Of a stretch of DNA of 64,000 nucleotides, positions 17,307 to 26,069 are shown in pieces. Source of the DNA: Verrucomicrobiota bacterium (GTDB taxonomy: Bacteria; Verrucomicrobiota; Kiritimatiellia; CAIQIC01). The translations under genes were made by a program, and so were the position numbers. The stretch covers positions 1 to 64,000 of the forward strand of contig SCQF01000053.1 of assembly GCA_004321905.1 (NCBI GenBank), in the 5' to 3' direction. Numbering within the stretch: position 1 is the stretch's first letter; every line of letters starts with the position of its first letter. The notes beneath the pieces are model-generated. The model had not been told where the DNA came from and did no database searches. It saw only the letters and a list, made by a program, of their open reading frames with translations.

Positions 17307-18512
17307 TCACCACAGGTTCATGGTTGCCTGTACGATTTTTTGCAGCCACGCGGTCCCGGCCTTTTTTGCCGCCGGACTCAGCGCGCGCACGGTTTCAAGG
17401 TAGGAACCGGCGTTGATCGCGCCCACATCCATCAAGAGCACATCGCGCTCGACCGCGCCTAAATTTTCCGGCACCGCCTGTTTGAGCACGGCTTCCATCG
17501 TTGGCCAGGCGTGCCGTAGTTTTTCCTGTTCGGCAAGCCACGGTGCGTCGGCCGATTCATTCTGCCGCGCCAGTTCGATTGAACGCGGCATTCGTCCGGC
17601 CAACTCCTTGAGCCGCTTGATCCGCTCTTCCAGCGCCATCCGCAATTGTTCTTGCGCGCCGGCATAGCACGCCGCGTCCCAGGTATCTTCGCTCATGACC
17701 GGCTGCCGTACATATTGATACCATTGATGCAAGGCCCGGAGATTGCCGAGATATTGCAGGTTGTTCCGTACGATCCGTTCCACGCTCCGAAACGCACCCG
17801 CCGTAAACGGCTTGGAAGTACCGGTCGGACGCGGGGTGGGTTGCAGCAACAAGCCATCGCCCGGCGCATCTTCGCGCCAGATCAAACCTGCCGGTACGAC
17901 GCAGCCGAAGCCGATGTGACACGGCCCGACCAAACCGCCTTGCCCGCCGAGAAAAATCGCCGGCTGATCCAGCATCACGCCGCGCGGCACATCGCCGAGC
18001 AGCGAGGCCGTCGCCTTGTCCTGATGCGGTGTGTAGTTGAAGTGAATGTATGACGAACCGACTTCGCTGTGGTTCTTGCGATCCGTGCCGCCCGCCATCA
18101 GCACATCGCAAAAATTGATTAAACTGCCCAGCGTGACGAATGGGAGCAAAATGGTTTGCTTGAGGCCAACCGCGTGGGCGCCGTTCGCTTCTTCCTCCAG
18201 CAGCGTACCGGGCCGAATATGCGCGCCGCTGCCCATGTTCGCGCCATCCAAAAAAGTCGCCCCGGAAAAACAACCGCCTTTGAGCGCCACGTTGTGACCG
18301 AGCTGGCAGTTCTCCACCGTCACCGGCGCCTCCGCGCCCAGGACGCACCCCGGCCCGATGGAGGTGCTCGCGCCGAGCACTTGGCAGCCGGTATGCACGA
18401 TCACACCCGGCGCGATGCGCTCAGGCCGTACCTCGGCGGCGATCTCGACGGTTTCCGGTCGTGGGATCACCACGCCCCGTTCCAGCAACGCGTGAACTTG
18501 TTTGGTGTCCAT
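17307..18512 (-). CDS. Left-handed beta-helix protein, GlmU-acyltransferase-like
   Basis: 401-aa protein. Residues about 15-220 show hexapeptide-repeat texture (ERIAPGVIVHTGCQVLGAST, GPGCVLGAEAPVTVENCQLG), the left-handed parallel beta helix of the GlmU C-terminal domain and related acyltransferases. No nucleotidyltransferase (GXGTRM) domain is present, so it cannot be a full GlmU. The C-terminal 150 residues are helical and unfamiliar. The ATG at 18512 has GGAG 8 nt upstream, whereas the track start at 18605 lies in repeat DNA. Adjacency to glmM suggests a role in amino-sugar nucleotide synthesis, for instance acetylation of glucosamine-1-phosphate; this is inference. Confidence 0.7.
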   Translation of the reverse strand: MDTKQVHALLERGVVIPRPETVEIAAEVRPERIAPGVIVHTGCQVLGASTSIGPGCVLGAEAPVTVENCQLGHNVALKGGCFSGATFLDGANMGSGAHIRPGTLLEEEANGAHAVGLKQTILLPFVTLGSLINFCDVLMAGGTDRKNHSEVGSSYIHFNYTPHQDKATASLLGDVPRGVMLDQPAIFLGGQGGLVGPCHIGFGCVVPAGLIWREDAPGDGLLLQPTPRPTGTSKPFTAGAFRSVERIVRNNLQYLGNLRALHQWYQYVRQPVMSEDTWDAACYAGAQEQLRMALEERIKRLKELAGRMPRSIELARQNESADAPWLAEQEKLRHAWPTMEAVLKQAVPENLGAVERDVLLMDVGAINAGSYLETVRALSPAAKKAGTAWLQKIVQATMNLW

Positions 18513-18596
18513 AGCATTTCTCCGCGACGCCGTGATGCTGCCAGAAGCTGGAGAAAAATTCACGCCCGAAATAGCTACAGCCGCCGGCGGGGGGAC

Positions 18597-18647
18597 TTTT
18601 TCCAAGGCTTGGAAAACGGGGCGTCTGTTTTTCCAAACCCTGGAAAA
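18597..18647. repeat. Twin palindrome TTTTCCAAGGCTTGGAAAA / TTTTCCAAACCCTGGAAAA
   Basis: Copies at 18597-18615 and 18629-18647, centres 32 bp apart. The second copy abuts the stop codon of the 65-aa membrane protein gene. Confidence 0.9.
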
Positions 18648-18845
18648 TCATTTATGCAGCAGCACGCCGATGACGACGCCGATGGAGAGAAACAGCAAAA
18701 AGGCCAGCGATTTGAGCATCTTGACTGTGGTCACCAGCAGCTCAATGGAAATGTTGCGGTCAATGATGGTATCGCGGGTGTTGTAGACCAGCACCAAGGC
18801 ACACAAACCAATGAGAACCAACGCAAAGGTCAATTTTTTGCTCAT
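18648..18845 (-). CDS. Small two-helix membrane protein
   Basis: 65-aa hydrophobic protein with two predicted membrane helices (LTFALVLIGLCALVLVY near 5-21 and LKSLAFLLFLSIGVVIGVLL near 44-63), joined by a short polar segment containing Asp, Arg and Glu. A GGAG site lies 7 nt before the ATG. Size and layout resemble LapA-domain or DUF1049-like proteins, which are associated with LPS assembly, but the similarity is only in general form. It is transcribed in the same direction as the glmM cluster, about 135 nt upstream of the beta-helix gene. Confidence 0.75.
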   Translation of the reverse strand: MSKKLTFALVLIGLCALVLVYNTRDTIIDRNISIELLVTTVKMLKSLAFLLFLSIGVVIGVLLHK

Positions 18846-18901
18846 AGGTGACTCCGTAGGAAGAGATGAAACTGCTTTATCGCGGGCGTGTCAAGCTGCC
18901 A

Positions 18902-20497
18902 TCAGGTTTTGAGTTGTAGGCGTGTGTCGCGGGGCGGGTGGGCCTCGTCAGCCAGCGGGTAATCCCGTGTGTAGTGCAGGCCGCGGCTTTCCTGCCGTTG
19001 CAAGGCGGAGCGGATGACAAGCGCGGCGACGTCGGCGATATTGCGCAATTCCAGCAAATCGCTATAGATTCGGTAACTGCGGAAATATTGCTCGACCTCT
19101 TTGCGCATCAACTCGACGCGCGCCAAGGCACGTTCGAGGCGCGAGGTTGTGCGAACAATGCCGACATAATCCCACATCGTGGCGCGAATATCGTCCCAAT
19201 TGTGCGAGACCACGACGCCTTCATCACTGGTGGCCGTGCCGCCCGCGCGCCATGTCGGCAGGGCCGGACGCGCGTTGTTGTCCGCCAATGCATCCTGGGC
19301 TAAAATTGCCTCGCCAGTGGCATGGCCGCAGACCAGCGCCTCGAGCAGCGAATTGCTGGCCAGCCGGTTAGCGCCGTGCAAACCGGTGCAGGCGACTTCG
19401 CCGCACGCGTAAAGGCCGGACAGATCGGTGCGGCCATCCACGCCGGCGGCGACACCACCACAGAAAAAATGAACGGCGGGTACGACGGGCAAGGGCTCGC
19501 GTGCCATGTTGAACCCGAATTCGAGACAGCGTTGATAAATATTAGGAAAGCGTTGACGCAGAAACTTCGCGGAGCGCTGGGTAATATCCAGCAGCACACA
19601 ATCATCGCCACGCGTTTTCATTTCGCGGTCAATGGCGCGCGCGACAATATCACGCGGTGCGAGCGAGCCGCGCGGATCATAGCGTTCCATGAACGACGCG
19701 CCGTCGCGGGTTTTGAGCACACCACCTTCGCCGCGTACGGCCTCGCTGATGAGAAAACTTTTGGCCGCCGGATGATAGAGACAGGTCGGATGGAACTGAA
19801 CAAACTCCATGTTCAGGATCGGCAGTCCGGCGCGCCAGGCCATGGCGACGCCATCACCGGTGGCGATATCCGGGTTGCTCGTGTAGAGATAGACCTTGCC
19901 CGCGCCGCCGGTGGCGAGCACGGTGGCCTTGGCGCGCACGCCGAGCAATTCGCCGGTGGCGCGATCGAGAAACCATGCGCCGGGACAACGACGATCGGCA
20001 CCTGTACCGATGACGGCCAAATCCACGGCCATGAGATCAGACCGCAGCGCGATCCGGGGTTGTTCGGCACAGCGCTGCAGCAGGACGCGAATCACTTCCT
20101 GTCCGGTGAAGTCGCCGGCATGCAACACGCGGCGATGAGTGTGGCCGCCTTCCTGGCCGAGGTCATATTCGTCCCACTGGCCTTCACGCCGCTCAAAAGC
20201 CAGGCCAAGTTTTTCGAGTTCACGAATGAGGGGCGGCCCGGCCGTAACGATGGCTGCGACCACATCACGATGACACAAGCCCGCGCCGGCTACGAGGGTG
20301 TCTTGGATGTGACGCGCAAAAGTGTCTTCCGGATCCATGACGCAGGCAATACCGCCTTGCGCGTAACTGGTATTGCTCTCGGTCATTTCCTTCTTCATGG
20401 CGACCAGCACCCGTCCACGGGTGCTGAGTTTGAGCGCCGCCGTCAAGCCGGCGAGGCCACCGCCAATGACGAGAAAATCTGTATCCAGAATTTGCAT
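18902..20497 (-). CDS. nadB: L-aspartate oxidase
   Basis: 531-aa FAD enzyme oxidising L-aspartate to iminoaspartate, the first step of de novo NAD synthesis. The FAD-binding motif is VIGGGLAGLTAALKL at residues 10-25; other family signatures are the succinate dehydrogenase-like SYAQGGIA region near 45, the REGGHTHRRVLHAGD-like segment near 115-130 and the FAD-contacting GEVACTGLHGANRLASNSL near 367-385. The C-terminal helical domain is present and length is typical. nadC lies about 8 kb away; nadA is not in the window. Confidence 0.95.
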   Translation of the reverse strand: MQILDTDFLVIGGGLAGLTAALKLSTRGRVLVAMKKEMTESNTSYAQGGIACVMDPEDTFARHIQDTLVAGAGLCHRDVVAAIVTAGPPLIRELEKLGLAFERREGQWDEYDLGQEGGHTHRRVLHAGDFTGQEVIRVLLQRCAEQPRIALRSDLMAVDLAVIGTGADRRCPGAWFLDRATGELLGVRAKATVLATGGAGKVYLYTSNPDIATGDGVAMAWRAGLPILNMEFVQFHPTCLYHPAAKSFLISEAVRGEGGVLKTRDGASFMERYDPRGSLAPRDIVARAIDREMKTRGDDCVLLDITQRSAKFLRQRFPNIYQRCLEFGFNMAREPLPVVPAVHFFCGGVAAGVDGRTDLSGLYACGEVACTGLHGANRLASNSLLEALVCGHATGEAILAQDALADNNARPALPTWRAGGTATSDEGVVVSHNWDDIRATMWDYVGIVRTTSRLERALARVELMRKEVEQYFRSYRIYSDLLELRNIADVAALVIRSALQRQESRGLHYTRDYPLADEAHPPRDTRLQLKT

Positions 20498-20529
20498 GGG
20501 GGAAGCTTTGGGCTGTCAGCAGTCAGCTT

Positions 20530-22443
20530 TCAGCGTTCAAAGTAGGTGTAGCCGCGCAGGCCATTTTCGTAGGCATCCACGATCTGGCGGCGTTCTTCCG
20601 GCGTGATGCGACCGGCGCGCACCGCCTGCTCAGCCATCTGGCGTACGCGATCGAGCATGTTTTGCGGCTTGTGCTCAACATAACTGAGCACGTCGGCCAC
20701 GGTGTCGCCATCAATTTCCTGCGCGAACTCGAGCACGCCGTGCTCACCGAGGCGCAAAGTGACGACATTGGTGTCGCCGAAAAGGTTGTGTAAATCACCG
20801 AGCGTCTCTTGATAGGCGCCGACGAGGAAAACGCCCATGTAATATTCCTCACCATTGAGTTCATGGACCGGCAGCATTTCCTTTACATCGTGCAGGTCGG
20901 TGAACTTGTCAATTTTACCGTCGGAGTCGCACGTGATGTCGGAAATGGTTGCCTGGCGGGTTGGCGGCTCGTTGAGGCGGTGCACCGGCATGACGGGGAA
21001 CAATTGCTCGATGGCCCAGACGTCCGGTAGCGACTGAAATACGCTGAAGTTGCCATAATACACATCGGCCAACGCCGCCGGCAGGGTGGCGAGTTCGTCA
21101 GGAATATATTTGCGTTCGCGGATTTCCTGCGCCACGCGGCAGACGATGTACCAGAAGATACGTTCGGCGAGTGCCCGCTGGCGCAGATTGATTTCACCAA
21201 CTTCAAACATCTTGCGTGCTTCATCGCGGTAGAAAACGGCGTCGTGGTAAGCTTCCTGCGCGTTCTTCGCATTGATGTCCGAACTTACGTCCATCAAGCG
21301 CCGCAACGCTTCCGGTGCGTCTTCGGGCAATTTCTCCGGCAGGCCGTGGCTTTCGAAGCGCTGGGCGTCAAGCACGTTGAAGAGCAGCACCGAATGGTGC
21401 GCCACCGTCGCGCGCCCCGACTCGCTCACGATGATCGGATGCTGGACGCCGGCTTCGTTGCACATCTTCATCACGGTTTCGACGATGTCGGCGGCGTATT
21501 CATCCATCGTGTAATTGCTGCTGCTCGGGAAATTCGTGTGCGAGCCGTCGTAGTCCACCGCCAAGCCGCCACCGAGATTGAGGATGCCCATCGTCGCGCC
21601 TTCTTTGACGAGGTCCACATAGAAGCGGCATACTTCCTGCACCGCCGCACGTACGCTGCGGATGTTCGGGATTTGCGAGCCGACGTGATAGTGCAACATC
21701 CGCAGACAGTCGAGCGTACCGCGGGCGCGCAACTGGTCAATCACATCAATGATCTGGGCCGCGTTCAGGCCAAACATACTGCGGTCGCCGCCGCTTTCCG
21801 ACCAGTGCCCGCCGGCGCGCGCCGCGAGTTTGGCGCGGACACCGAGCAGCGGCTTGACCTTGATCCGCTCCGCACGCTCCAGCACGAGCTGCAATTCCGA
21901 CGCGCGTTCGATCACGATGAAGGTCTGCAAACCCATCTTCATCGCTTGCAGCGCCAAGTCCACGAACTCTTCATCCTTGTAGCCGTTGCAAACGATGTAG
22001 GCTTCTGAATCCTGCATATAAGCCAGCGCGGCGATCAACTCCGCTTTGCTGCCCGCCTCCAGCCCGTGGTGGAACGGACGGCCATAGGCAACCATGTCCT
22101 CGATCACCTGCTGCTGCTGGTTGACTTTGATCGGATAAACGCCGCGATAACTTCCTTGATAGTTGGCTTCGGCAATGGCCTTGGCAAACGCCTGGTTGAT
22201 CTGCGCTACGCGTGCCGCGAGCACGTCGCTAAAGCGCAACAGCACCGGCATGGCGACCCCCCGCGCCTGTAAATCAGTGATGATGTCTTTGAGACTTGCG
22301 CTGGCCTCGCCGCACTTGCCCTGCGGACGAACAATGACTTCGCCTTTTTCGTTGATATCGAAATAGCCCAAACCCCAATTACGGATACCATAGAGGTCGG
22401 CTGCATCATTTATGGTCCACCGCGTCAGCGTCTCAACTTTCAT
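20530..22443 (-). CDS. speA: Biosynthetic arginine decarboxylase
   Basis: 637-aa PLP enzyme of fold type III converting arginine to agmatine for polyamine synthesis. The PLP lysine is in GVYPIKVNQQQQVIE near residue 97, and the PLP phosphate loop region is LNLGGGLAVDYDGS near 290. The C-terminal cysteine-containing active-site region is present. The ATG at 22443 is preceded by GGAG at 6 nt, which is better than the GTG at 22455 used by the track. The length matches the long bacterial SpeA class. It is transcribed ahead of nadB, 32 nt apart, so they may share a transcript. Confidence 0.95.
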   Translation of the reverse strand: MKVETLTRWTINDAADLYGIRNWGLGYFDINEKGEVIVRPQGKCGEASASLKDIITDLQARGVAMPVLLRFSDVLAARVAQINQAFAKAIAEANYQGSYRGVYPIKVNQQQQVIEDMVAYGRPFHHGLEAGSKAELIAALAYMQDSEAYIVCNGYKDEEFVDLALQAMKMGLQTFIVIERASELQLVLERAERIKVKPLLGVRAKLAARAGGHWSESGGDRSMFGLNAAQIIDVIDQLRARGTLDCLRMLHYHVGSQIPNIRSVRAAVQEVCRFYVDLVKEGATMGILNLGGGLAVDYDGSHTNFPSSSNYTMDEYAADIVETVMKMCNEAGVQHPIIVSESGRATVAHHSVLLFNVLDAQRFESHGLPEKLPEDAPEALRRLMDVSSDINAKNAQEAYHDAVFYRDEARKMFEVGEINLRQRALAERIFWYIVCRVAQEIRERKYIPDELATLPAALADVYYGNFSVFQSLPDVWAIEQLFPVMPVHRLNEPPTRQATISDITCDSDGKIDKFTDLHDVKEMLPVHELNGEEYYMGVFLVGAYQETLGDLHNLFGDTNVVTLRLGEHGVLEFAQEIDGDTVADVLSYVEHKPQNMLDRVRQMAEQAVRAGRITPEERRQIVDAYENGLRGYTYFER

Positions 22444-22485
22444 CAGCGTCTCCACCGCGCGCGGTTTAGCGCAGCGGCCAGCGTC

Positions 22486-22513
22486 ATGCTACAAACTTTT
22501 CGGCGGCGTGCAA
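22486..22513 (-). promoter_or_regulatory. Candidate promoter of speA
   Basis: TTGCAC, 16 nt, TAGCAT on the minus strand, ending about 42 nt before the speA ATG. Confidence 0.45.
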
Positions 22514-22536
22514 GCCGCATTGAAGCCGGCGTGGGA

Positions 22537-22587
22537 TTTTTCCAAGGCTTGGAAAAACCGCGCGTTGTGTTTTCCAAGCCTTGGAAA
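22537..22587. repeat. Twin palindrome TTTTCCAAGGCTTGGAAAA / TTTTCCAAGCCTTGGAAAC
   Basis: Copies at 22537-22555 and 22570-22587, centres about 32-33 bp apart, in the divergent gap between speA and lnt. Confidence 0.9.
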
Positions 22588-22620
22588 CTGTTGGCGCGCG
22601 GCGGCGGTTTGTGTAGGGTA

Positions 22621-24225
22621 ATGCCCCACATGCTCACGCGTTTTCAAATTTGGTCGCGCCGCGGCGCTGCGATTTTGTCCGGCGCGCTATTGGCGACAGC
22701 TTTTCCGCCGCTGGACTGGAGCGGCGTGGTGTTCTTTGCGCTCGTACCGCTGTTGTTGGTGTTGCGTGGCGAATCGGCGGGCGGCGCGTTCCGGCTCGGC
22801 TGGCTCGCTGGCGCAACGCAGTGGCTGGTGACGGTCTTCTGGTTGCACCACGTTTCGTGGGGTGGCTGGGTCGGCTTGGCGTTTTATTGCGCGCTCTATC
22901 CCGGTTTCTTCGCGCTGATCGCCGCCGCATTGTGGCGTGGGTGCGGCGAAAATCGGCTGGGCCGTTTTTTTCTGCCGCCGGTGCTGGCGGTGGCGTGGGC
23001 GGGGCTGGAATGGATTCGCGGTACGTTCGGCACCGGCTTTGCCTGGTTGCCGTTGGCGGCGAGTCAGCACCTGAATCTGCCGCTGTTGCAACTGGCCGGG
23101 TGGGGCGGCGCCTATCTTGTTTCTGCGCTGATCGTCTGGCTGAACGTTGCGTTGGCGGTAACGGTGTGTGCGTACAGCGTGGCTCCGCCGGAGGCGTCGC
23201 CCGACCTTGCAACGCATCGGACTTTTCGGTGGGGCGAGGCGTCCCGCCGAGCCGTGCACACCGAGTTACTGTTCGCCTTGGTGGTGCTGGCCGTGGCGTT
23301 GGCCTATGGCTGGCGCGTGTTGCGTACGCCGCAGGACAACAGCACGCTACTCAAGGTGGCGCTCGTTCAGCCGGCCATCCCACAAATGGATAAGTGGACG
23401 CCGGAAATGGTGGAGACGATTTACAATCGGCTCCGTGAGCTGACGAAGCGCGCGCGCGTCGAAAGCAAATCCGACTTGGTCATCTGGCCGGAGACCGCCG
23501 TGCCCGATGATATTCGCAGTAGTCAGGCGAGCTACGACGTGGTCTTTGGTCTCGTCACCAACGGCACGCCGATTTTACTGGGTTCCACCGACACGCTCTA
23601 TCTCGACAGCGGCAAGGCGCGCTACTTCAACAGCACGTTTTTGTTCAGCACCAACGGCGTGATTGCGGGCACCTATGACAAACAGCATCTCGTGGCGTTT
23701 GGCGAATACATTCCGCCGCTGCTGGGCTGGCTGACGCCGATTGAGGATAGCTTCACTCCGGGCACAACGAGTTTTGTCTTTCGGCTGGCGCGGCCCGCGG
23801 TGGACTTTTCCACGTTGATCTGTTTTGAAGACACGGTGGCGGAGGTCGCCCGCGGTTTCGTGCTGGCGGGCGCGCGACTACTCGTGAACATGAGCAACGA
23901 CGCGTGGTTCGATCCTTCGGCAGCGTCGCATCAACACATGTTGCACAGCGTTTTGCGTGCAGTGGAAAACCGCGTGCCGGTCGTACGCTGTTGCAATACC
24001 GGTGTCTCCTGTTGCATAGACCGGTTCGGTCGTGTATATGACGCGGTCGCCGCGGCACAGGCCGTGTCGGGTTTTCAGAATACCGTGGTCGCCGTCCCCG
24101 ATCGCACCGCGCCGTTGACGTTTTTTGCGCAGCATGGTGATTGGTTCGGTCCCGGTGCGGCGAGCGTCGCCGGATTATTGACACTCGGCGCGCTCTGGCG
24201 GCGGCGCAAAGAAGGAAACAACTAA
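22621..24225 (+). CDS. lnt: Apolipoprotein N-acyltransferase
   Basis: 534-aa inner-membrane enzyme that N-acylates the lipid-modified cysteine of lipoproteins, the last step of their maturation. Several hydrophobic helices occupy residues 10-235. The periplasmic nitrilase-like domain carries the catalytic triad in VIWPETAVPDD (Glu), YDKQHLVAFGEY (Lys) and TLICFEDTVAE (Cys). A final membrane helix closes the protein. The start at 22621 follows a GTAGGGT stretch; the ATG at 22630 is an alternative. An in-frame palindromic element (23180-23256) fills the loop before the last N-terminal-domain helix and adds about 25 residues. Confidence 0.93.
   Translation: MPHMLTRFQIWSRRGAAILSGALLATAFPPLDWSGVVFFALVPLLLVLRGESAGGAFRLGWLAGATQWLVTVFWLHHVSWGGWVGLAFYCALYPGFFALIAAALWRGCGENRLGRFFLPPVLAVAWAGLEWIRGTFGTGFAWLPLAASQHLNLPLLQLAGWGGAYLVSALIVWLNVALAVTVCAYSVAPPEASPDLATHRTFRWGEASRRAVHTELLFALVVLAVALAYGWRVLRTPQDNSTLLKVALVQPAIPQMDKWTPEMVETIYNRLRELTKRARVESKSDLVIWPETAVPDDIRSSQASYDVVFGLVTNGTPILLGSTDTLYLDSGKARYFNSTFLFSTNGVIAGTYDKQHLVAFGEYIPPLLGWLTPIEDSFTPGTTSFVFRLARPAVDFSTLICFEDTVAEVARGFVLAGARLLVNMSNDAWFDPSAASHQHMLHSVLRAVENRVPVVRCCNTGVSCCIDRFGRVYDAVAAAQAVSGFQNTVVAVPDRTAPLTFFAQHGDWFGPGAASVAGLLTLGALWRRRKEGNN
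23180..23256. repeat. GTAGGGCG-family element embedded in lnt
   Basis: GGCTCCGCCGGAGGCGTCGCCC and GGGGCGAGGCGTCCCGCCGAGCC face each other across about 28 bp inside lnt. Both halves match the intergenic GTAGGGCGACGCCTCTGGCGGAGCC/GGCGAGGCATCCC elements at 6.3, 26.3 and 51.8 kb. The reading frame stays open through the element (APPEASPDLATHRTFRWGEASRRA). Confidence 0.75.
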
Positions 24226-24228
24226 ATC

Positions 24229-25348
24229 ATGTTGGACGATATCAAAGAACGTTTGCTCAAGCTGAAAGGTGCCCTCGCAGAAATGCGCGGGTATCTTTGA
24301 CGTCGAAAAACGCCAAGCACAAATGGCCGAATTGGAAGCGCGGGCGGCGGCTCCAGAATTCTGGAACGACCAAACCAAGGCACGCGAAACGATTGACCAG
24401 ACGAACGCCTTGCGCGCCGTCGTCGAGCCGTTTCTAAACCTCGCCAGGCAGGCCGATGATCTTGGCGTCCTGATCGAAATGGCCGAGGGTGAGCAGGACG
24501 CCACCCAACGCGCTCAATTTTTGCAAGAAGTGGCCGCTGAGTTGGAGCGCGCCGAAAAATCTTTCCGTCAATTCGAGTTGCAAGCACTGCTGGGCGGGAA
24601 GCTCGACCGCAACAACGCCTACGTGAGTTTGAACGCCGGCGCCGGCGGCACCGAAGCGTGCGACTGGGCCTCCATGTTGCTCCGCATGTATGTCCGTTAC
24701 GCCGAAAGTCACGGCTTTCGGGTGGACTTCATGGAATACACCGCTGGCGAGGAAGCGGGCGTCAAAAGTTGTACCTTGCTCATCAGCGGCCCGTTCGCCT
24801 TCGGTTATTTCAAGGCCGAGCGCGGCGTCCACCGGCTCGTGCGCATCAGCCCGTTCGATTCCAACAAGCGTCGGCATACGTCCTTCGCCGCGCTTGATAT
24901 CGTGGCCGAAGTGGATGACAACATTGAAATCGAAGTGCTCGACAAAGATTTGCGCGTGGATACCTATCGCGCCGGCGGCGCGGGCGGACAGAAGGTCAAC
25001 AAAACCGACTCCGCCGTCCGCTTGACGCACATCCCGAGCGGTGTCGTCGTGGCGTGTCAGGCCGAGCGCTCGCAGCACGCCAACCGTAACAAGGCGATGA
25101 AGCTGCTCAAGGCCAAACTCTACGAAATCGAGATGGATAAAAAGCGTAAGGAACAAGAAAAGCACTACAGCGAAAAAGGCGATATCGCGTGGGGCCATCA
25201 GATTCGCTCCTACGTTTTGCAGCCCTATCAAATGGTCAAAGATTTGCGCACCGATGTCGAAACCAGCCAGACGCAAGCCGTGCTCGATGGCGATCTTGAC
25301 GCCTTTATTGAGGCCTATCTCAAGATGCGCCGCGGCCAGGAAGATTAA
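24229..25348 (+). CDS. prfB: Peptide chain release factor 2 (programmed +1 frameshift)
   Basis: Release factor RF2, recognising UGA and UAA stop codons and triggering peptide release. It begins at ATG 24229 (MLDDIKERLLKLKGALAEMRGYL), reaches an in-frame TGA at 24298-24300, and continues in the +1 frame as DVEKRQAQMAELEA..., giving about 372 aa. The SPF anticodon-like tripeptide (RISPFDSNKRRHTSF) and the catalytic GGQ (GGAGGQKVNKTDSAV) are both present. The ORF track shows only the second frame from 24269. It lies 3 nt after the lnt stop, so the two are co-transcribed. Confidence 0.96.
24286..24301 (+). promoter_or_regulatory. RF2 autoregulatory +1 frameshift site
   Basis: CGCGGGTATCTTTGAC matches the classical RF2 slippery site, in which CUU is followed by UGA and then C. 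When RF2 is scarce the ribosome slips from CUU to UUU and reads GAC. The upstream Shine-Dalgarno-like stimulator (AGGGGG in E. coli) is weaker here (GCGGG). Confidence 0.92.
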
Positions 25349-25411
25349 GCCGCGCGCGGTTTTGCCTTGCGAAAGCTCTGGCAGGCGCTATGAATATACG
25401 GTGAGTGAAAT

Positions 25412-25702
25412 ATGACGCTTTTGGATTCCATCAAAATTCGGCGTGGTGAAATCACACAAATCGCGGCGCGTCACGGTGCGTGCTGTATTCGGGTGGTCGG
25501 TTCCGTCGCGCGTGGCGAGGAACGGCCCGACAGCGATGTTGATTTGCTGGTTAGTATGGAACACGGGCGTGATCTCCTGGACTTGGTGGCGTTGGAACAG
25601 GACTTGGGCGCGGCTTTGCATCGCGAAGTGGATGTGCTGACCGATGAAGGCTTGAGCCCCTATTTAAAAGATCAAATCCAAGCCGAGGCCGTTACCGTAT
25701 GA
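25412..25702 (+). CDS. MntA-type nucleotidyltransferase antitoxin
   Basis: 96-aa minimal nucleotidyltransferase. The catalytic signature is GSVARGEERPDSDVDLLV near residues 31-48: Gly-Ser followed by the paired aspartates that hold magnesium. In characterised MntA/HepT pairs this enzyme adds AMP groups to a tyrosine of the HepT toxin and silences it. The 3' end overlaps the start of the HepT-like gene by 4 nt (ATGA), which fits a coupled toxin-antitoxin operon. It lies 63 nt downstream of prfB. Confidence 0.85.
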   Translation: MTLLDSIKIRRGEITQIAARHGACCIRVVGSVARGEERPDSDVDLLVSMEHGRDLLDLVALEQDLGAALHREVDVLTDEGLSPYLKDQIQAEAVTV

Positions 25703-25941
25703 AAACCGATGTAGTTTATTTGCGGCATATCTTGGACGCGATCCAACAAATCCATAGTTATACGCAAGATGGCAAGGTCGTGTTTCTGGGCGACCGCAAA
25801 ACACAGGATGCCGTCTTGCGTAACATCGAAATCATCGGTGCAGCCGCCAAGCGGGTGTCACCAGCGTTCAAGGCGCACACCGCCGATCTGCCGTGGAAAC
25901 AAATCGCCGGTATGCGCGATAAAGTGATCCACGATTATTAA
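25699..25941 (+). CDS. HepT-like HEPN toxin, C-terminally truncated
   Basis: 80-aa HEPN-fold protein of the DUF86/HepT family, RNases normally of about 110-140 aa. The start and helices look normal (YLRHILDAIQQIHSYTQDG, IEIIGAAAKRVSPAF). It ends at MRDKVIHDY, that is exactly at the R-x4-H-x-Y motif that holds the RNase residues and the tyrosine modified by MntA. TAA and TGA follow, then a TTTTCCAAGGCTTGGAAA palindrome 4 nt later (25946-25963). In relatives the protein continues with a helix carrying a VD..xVW motif. The palindrome therefore appears to have cut off the last helix, and activity is uncertain. Confidence 0.8.
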   Translation: MKTDVVYLRHILDAIQQIHSYTQDGKVVFLGDRKTQDAVLRNIEIIGAAAKRVSPAFKAHTADLPWKQIAGMRDKVIHDY

Positions 25942-25945
25942 TGAT

Positions 25946-25963
25946 TTTTCCAAGGCTTGGAAA
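25946..25963. repeat. TTTTCCAAGGCTTGGAAA palindrome abutting the hepT stop
   Basis: A single palindrome immediately after the truncated hepT reading frame. Read in the hepT frame beyond the stops it encodes FFQGLE followed by ISTSAGALPML, which might be debris of the missing C-terminal helix. Confidence 0.85.
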
Positions 25964-26069
25964 TCTCGACCTCTGCTGGGGCCTTGCCTATGCTTCCATC
26001 ATGCCAAGGAAAATAAAGTCCCGAGAAACAGCGGCGAGCGGTTCCACCGCCATAGCCACGCCACGCGAG

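Noticed and set aside
19322-20545. 407-aa plus-strand ORF over nadB
   Set aside because: It is an antisense frame of a well-conserved enzyme, without a start signal.
22486-22620. N-terminal extension of lnt from 22486
   Set aside because: The added residues are encoded by the twin palindrome and the speA promoter region. The hydrophobic start at 22621 is normal for the family.
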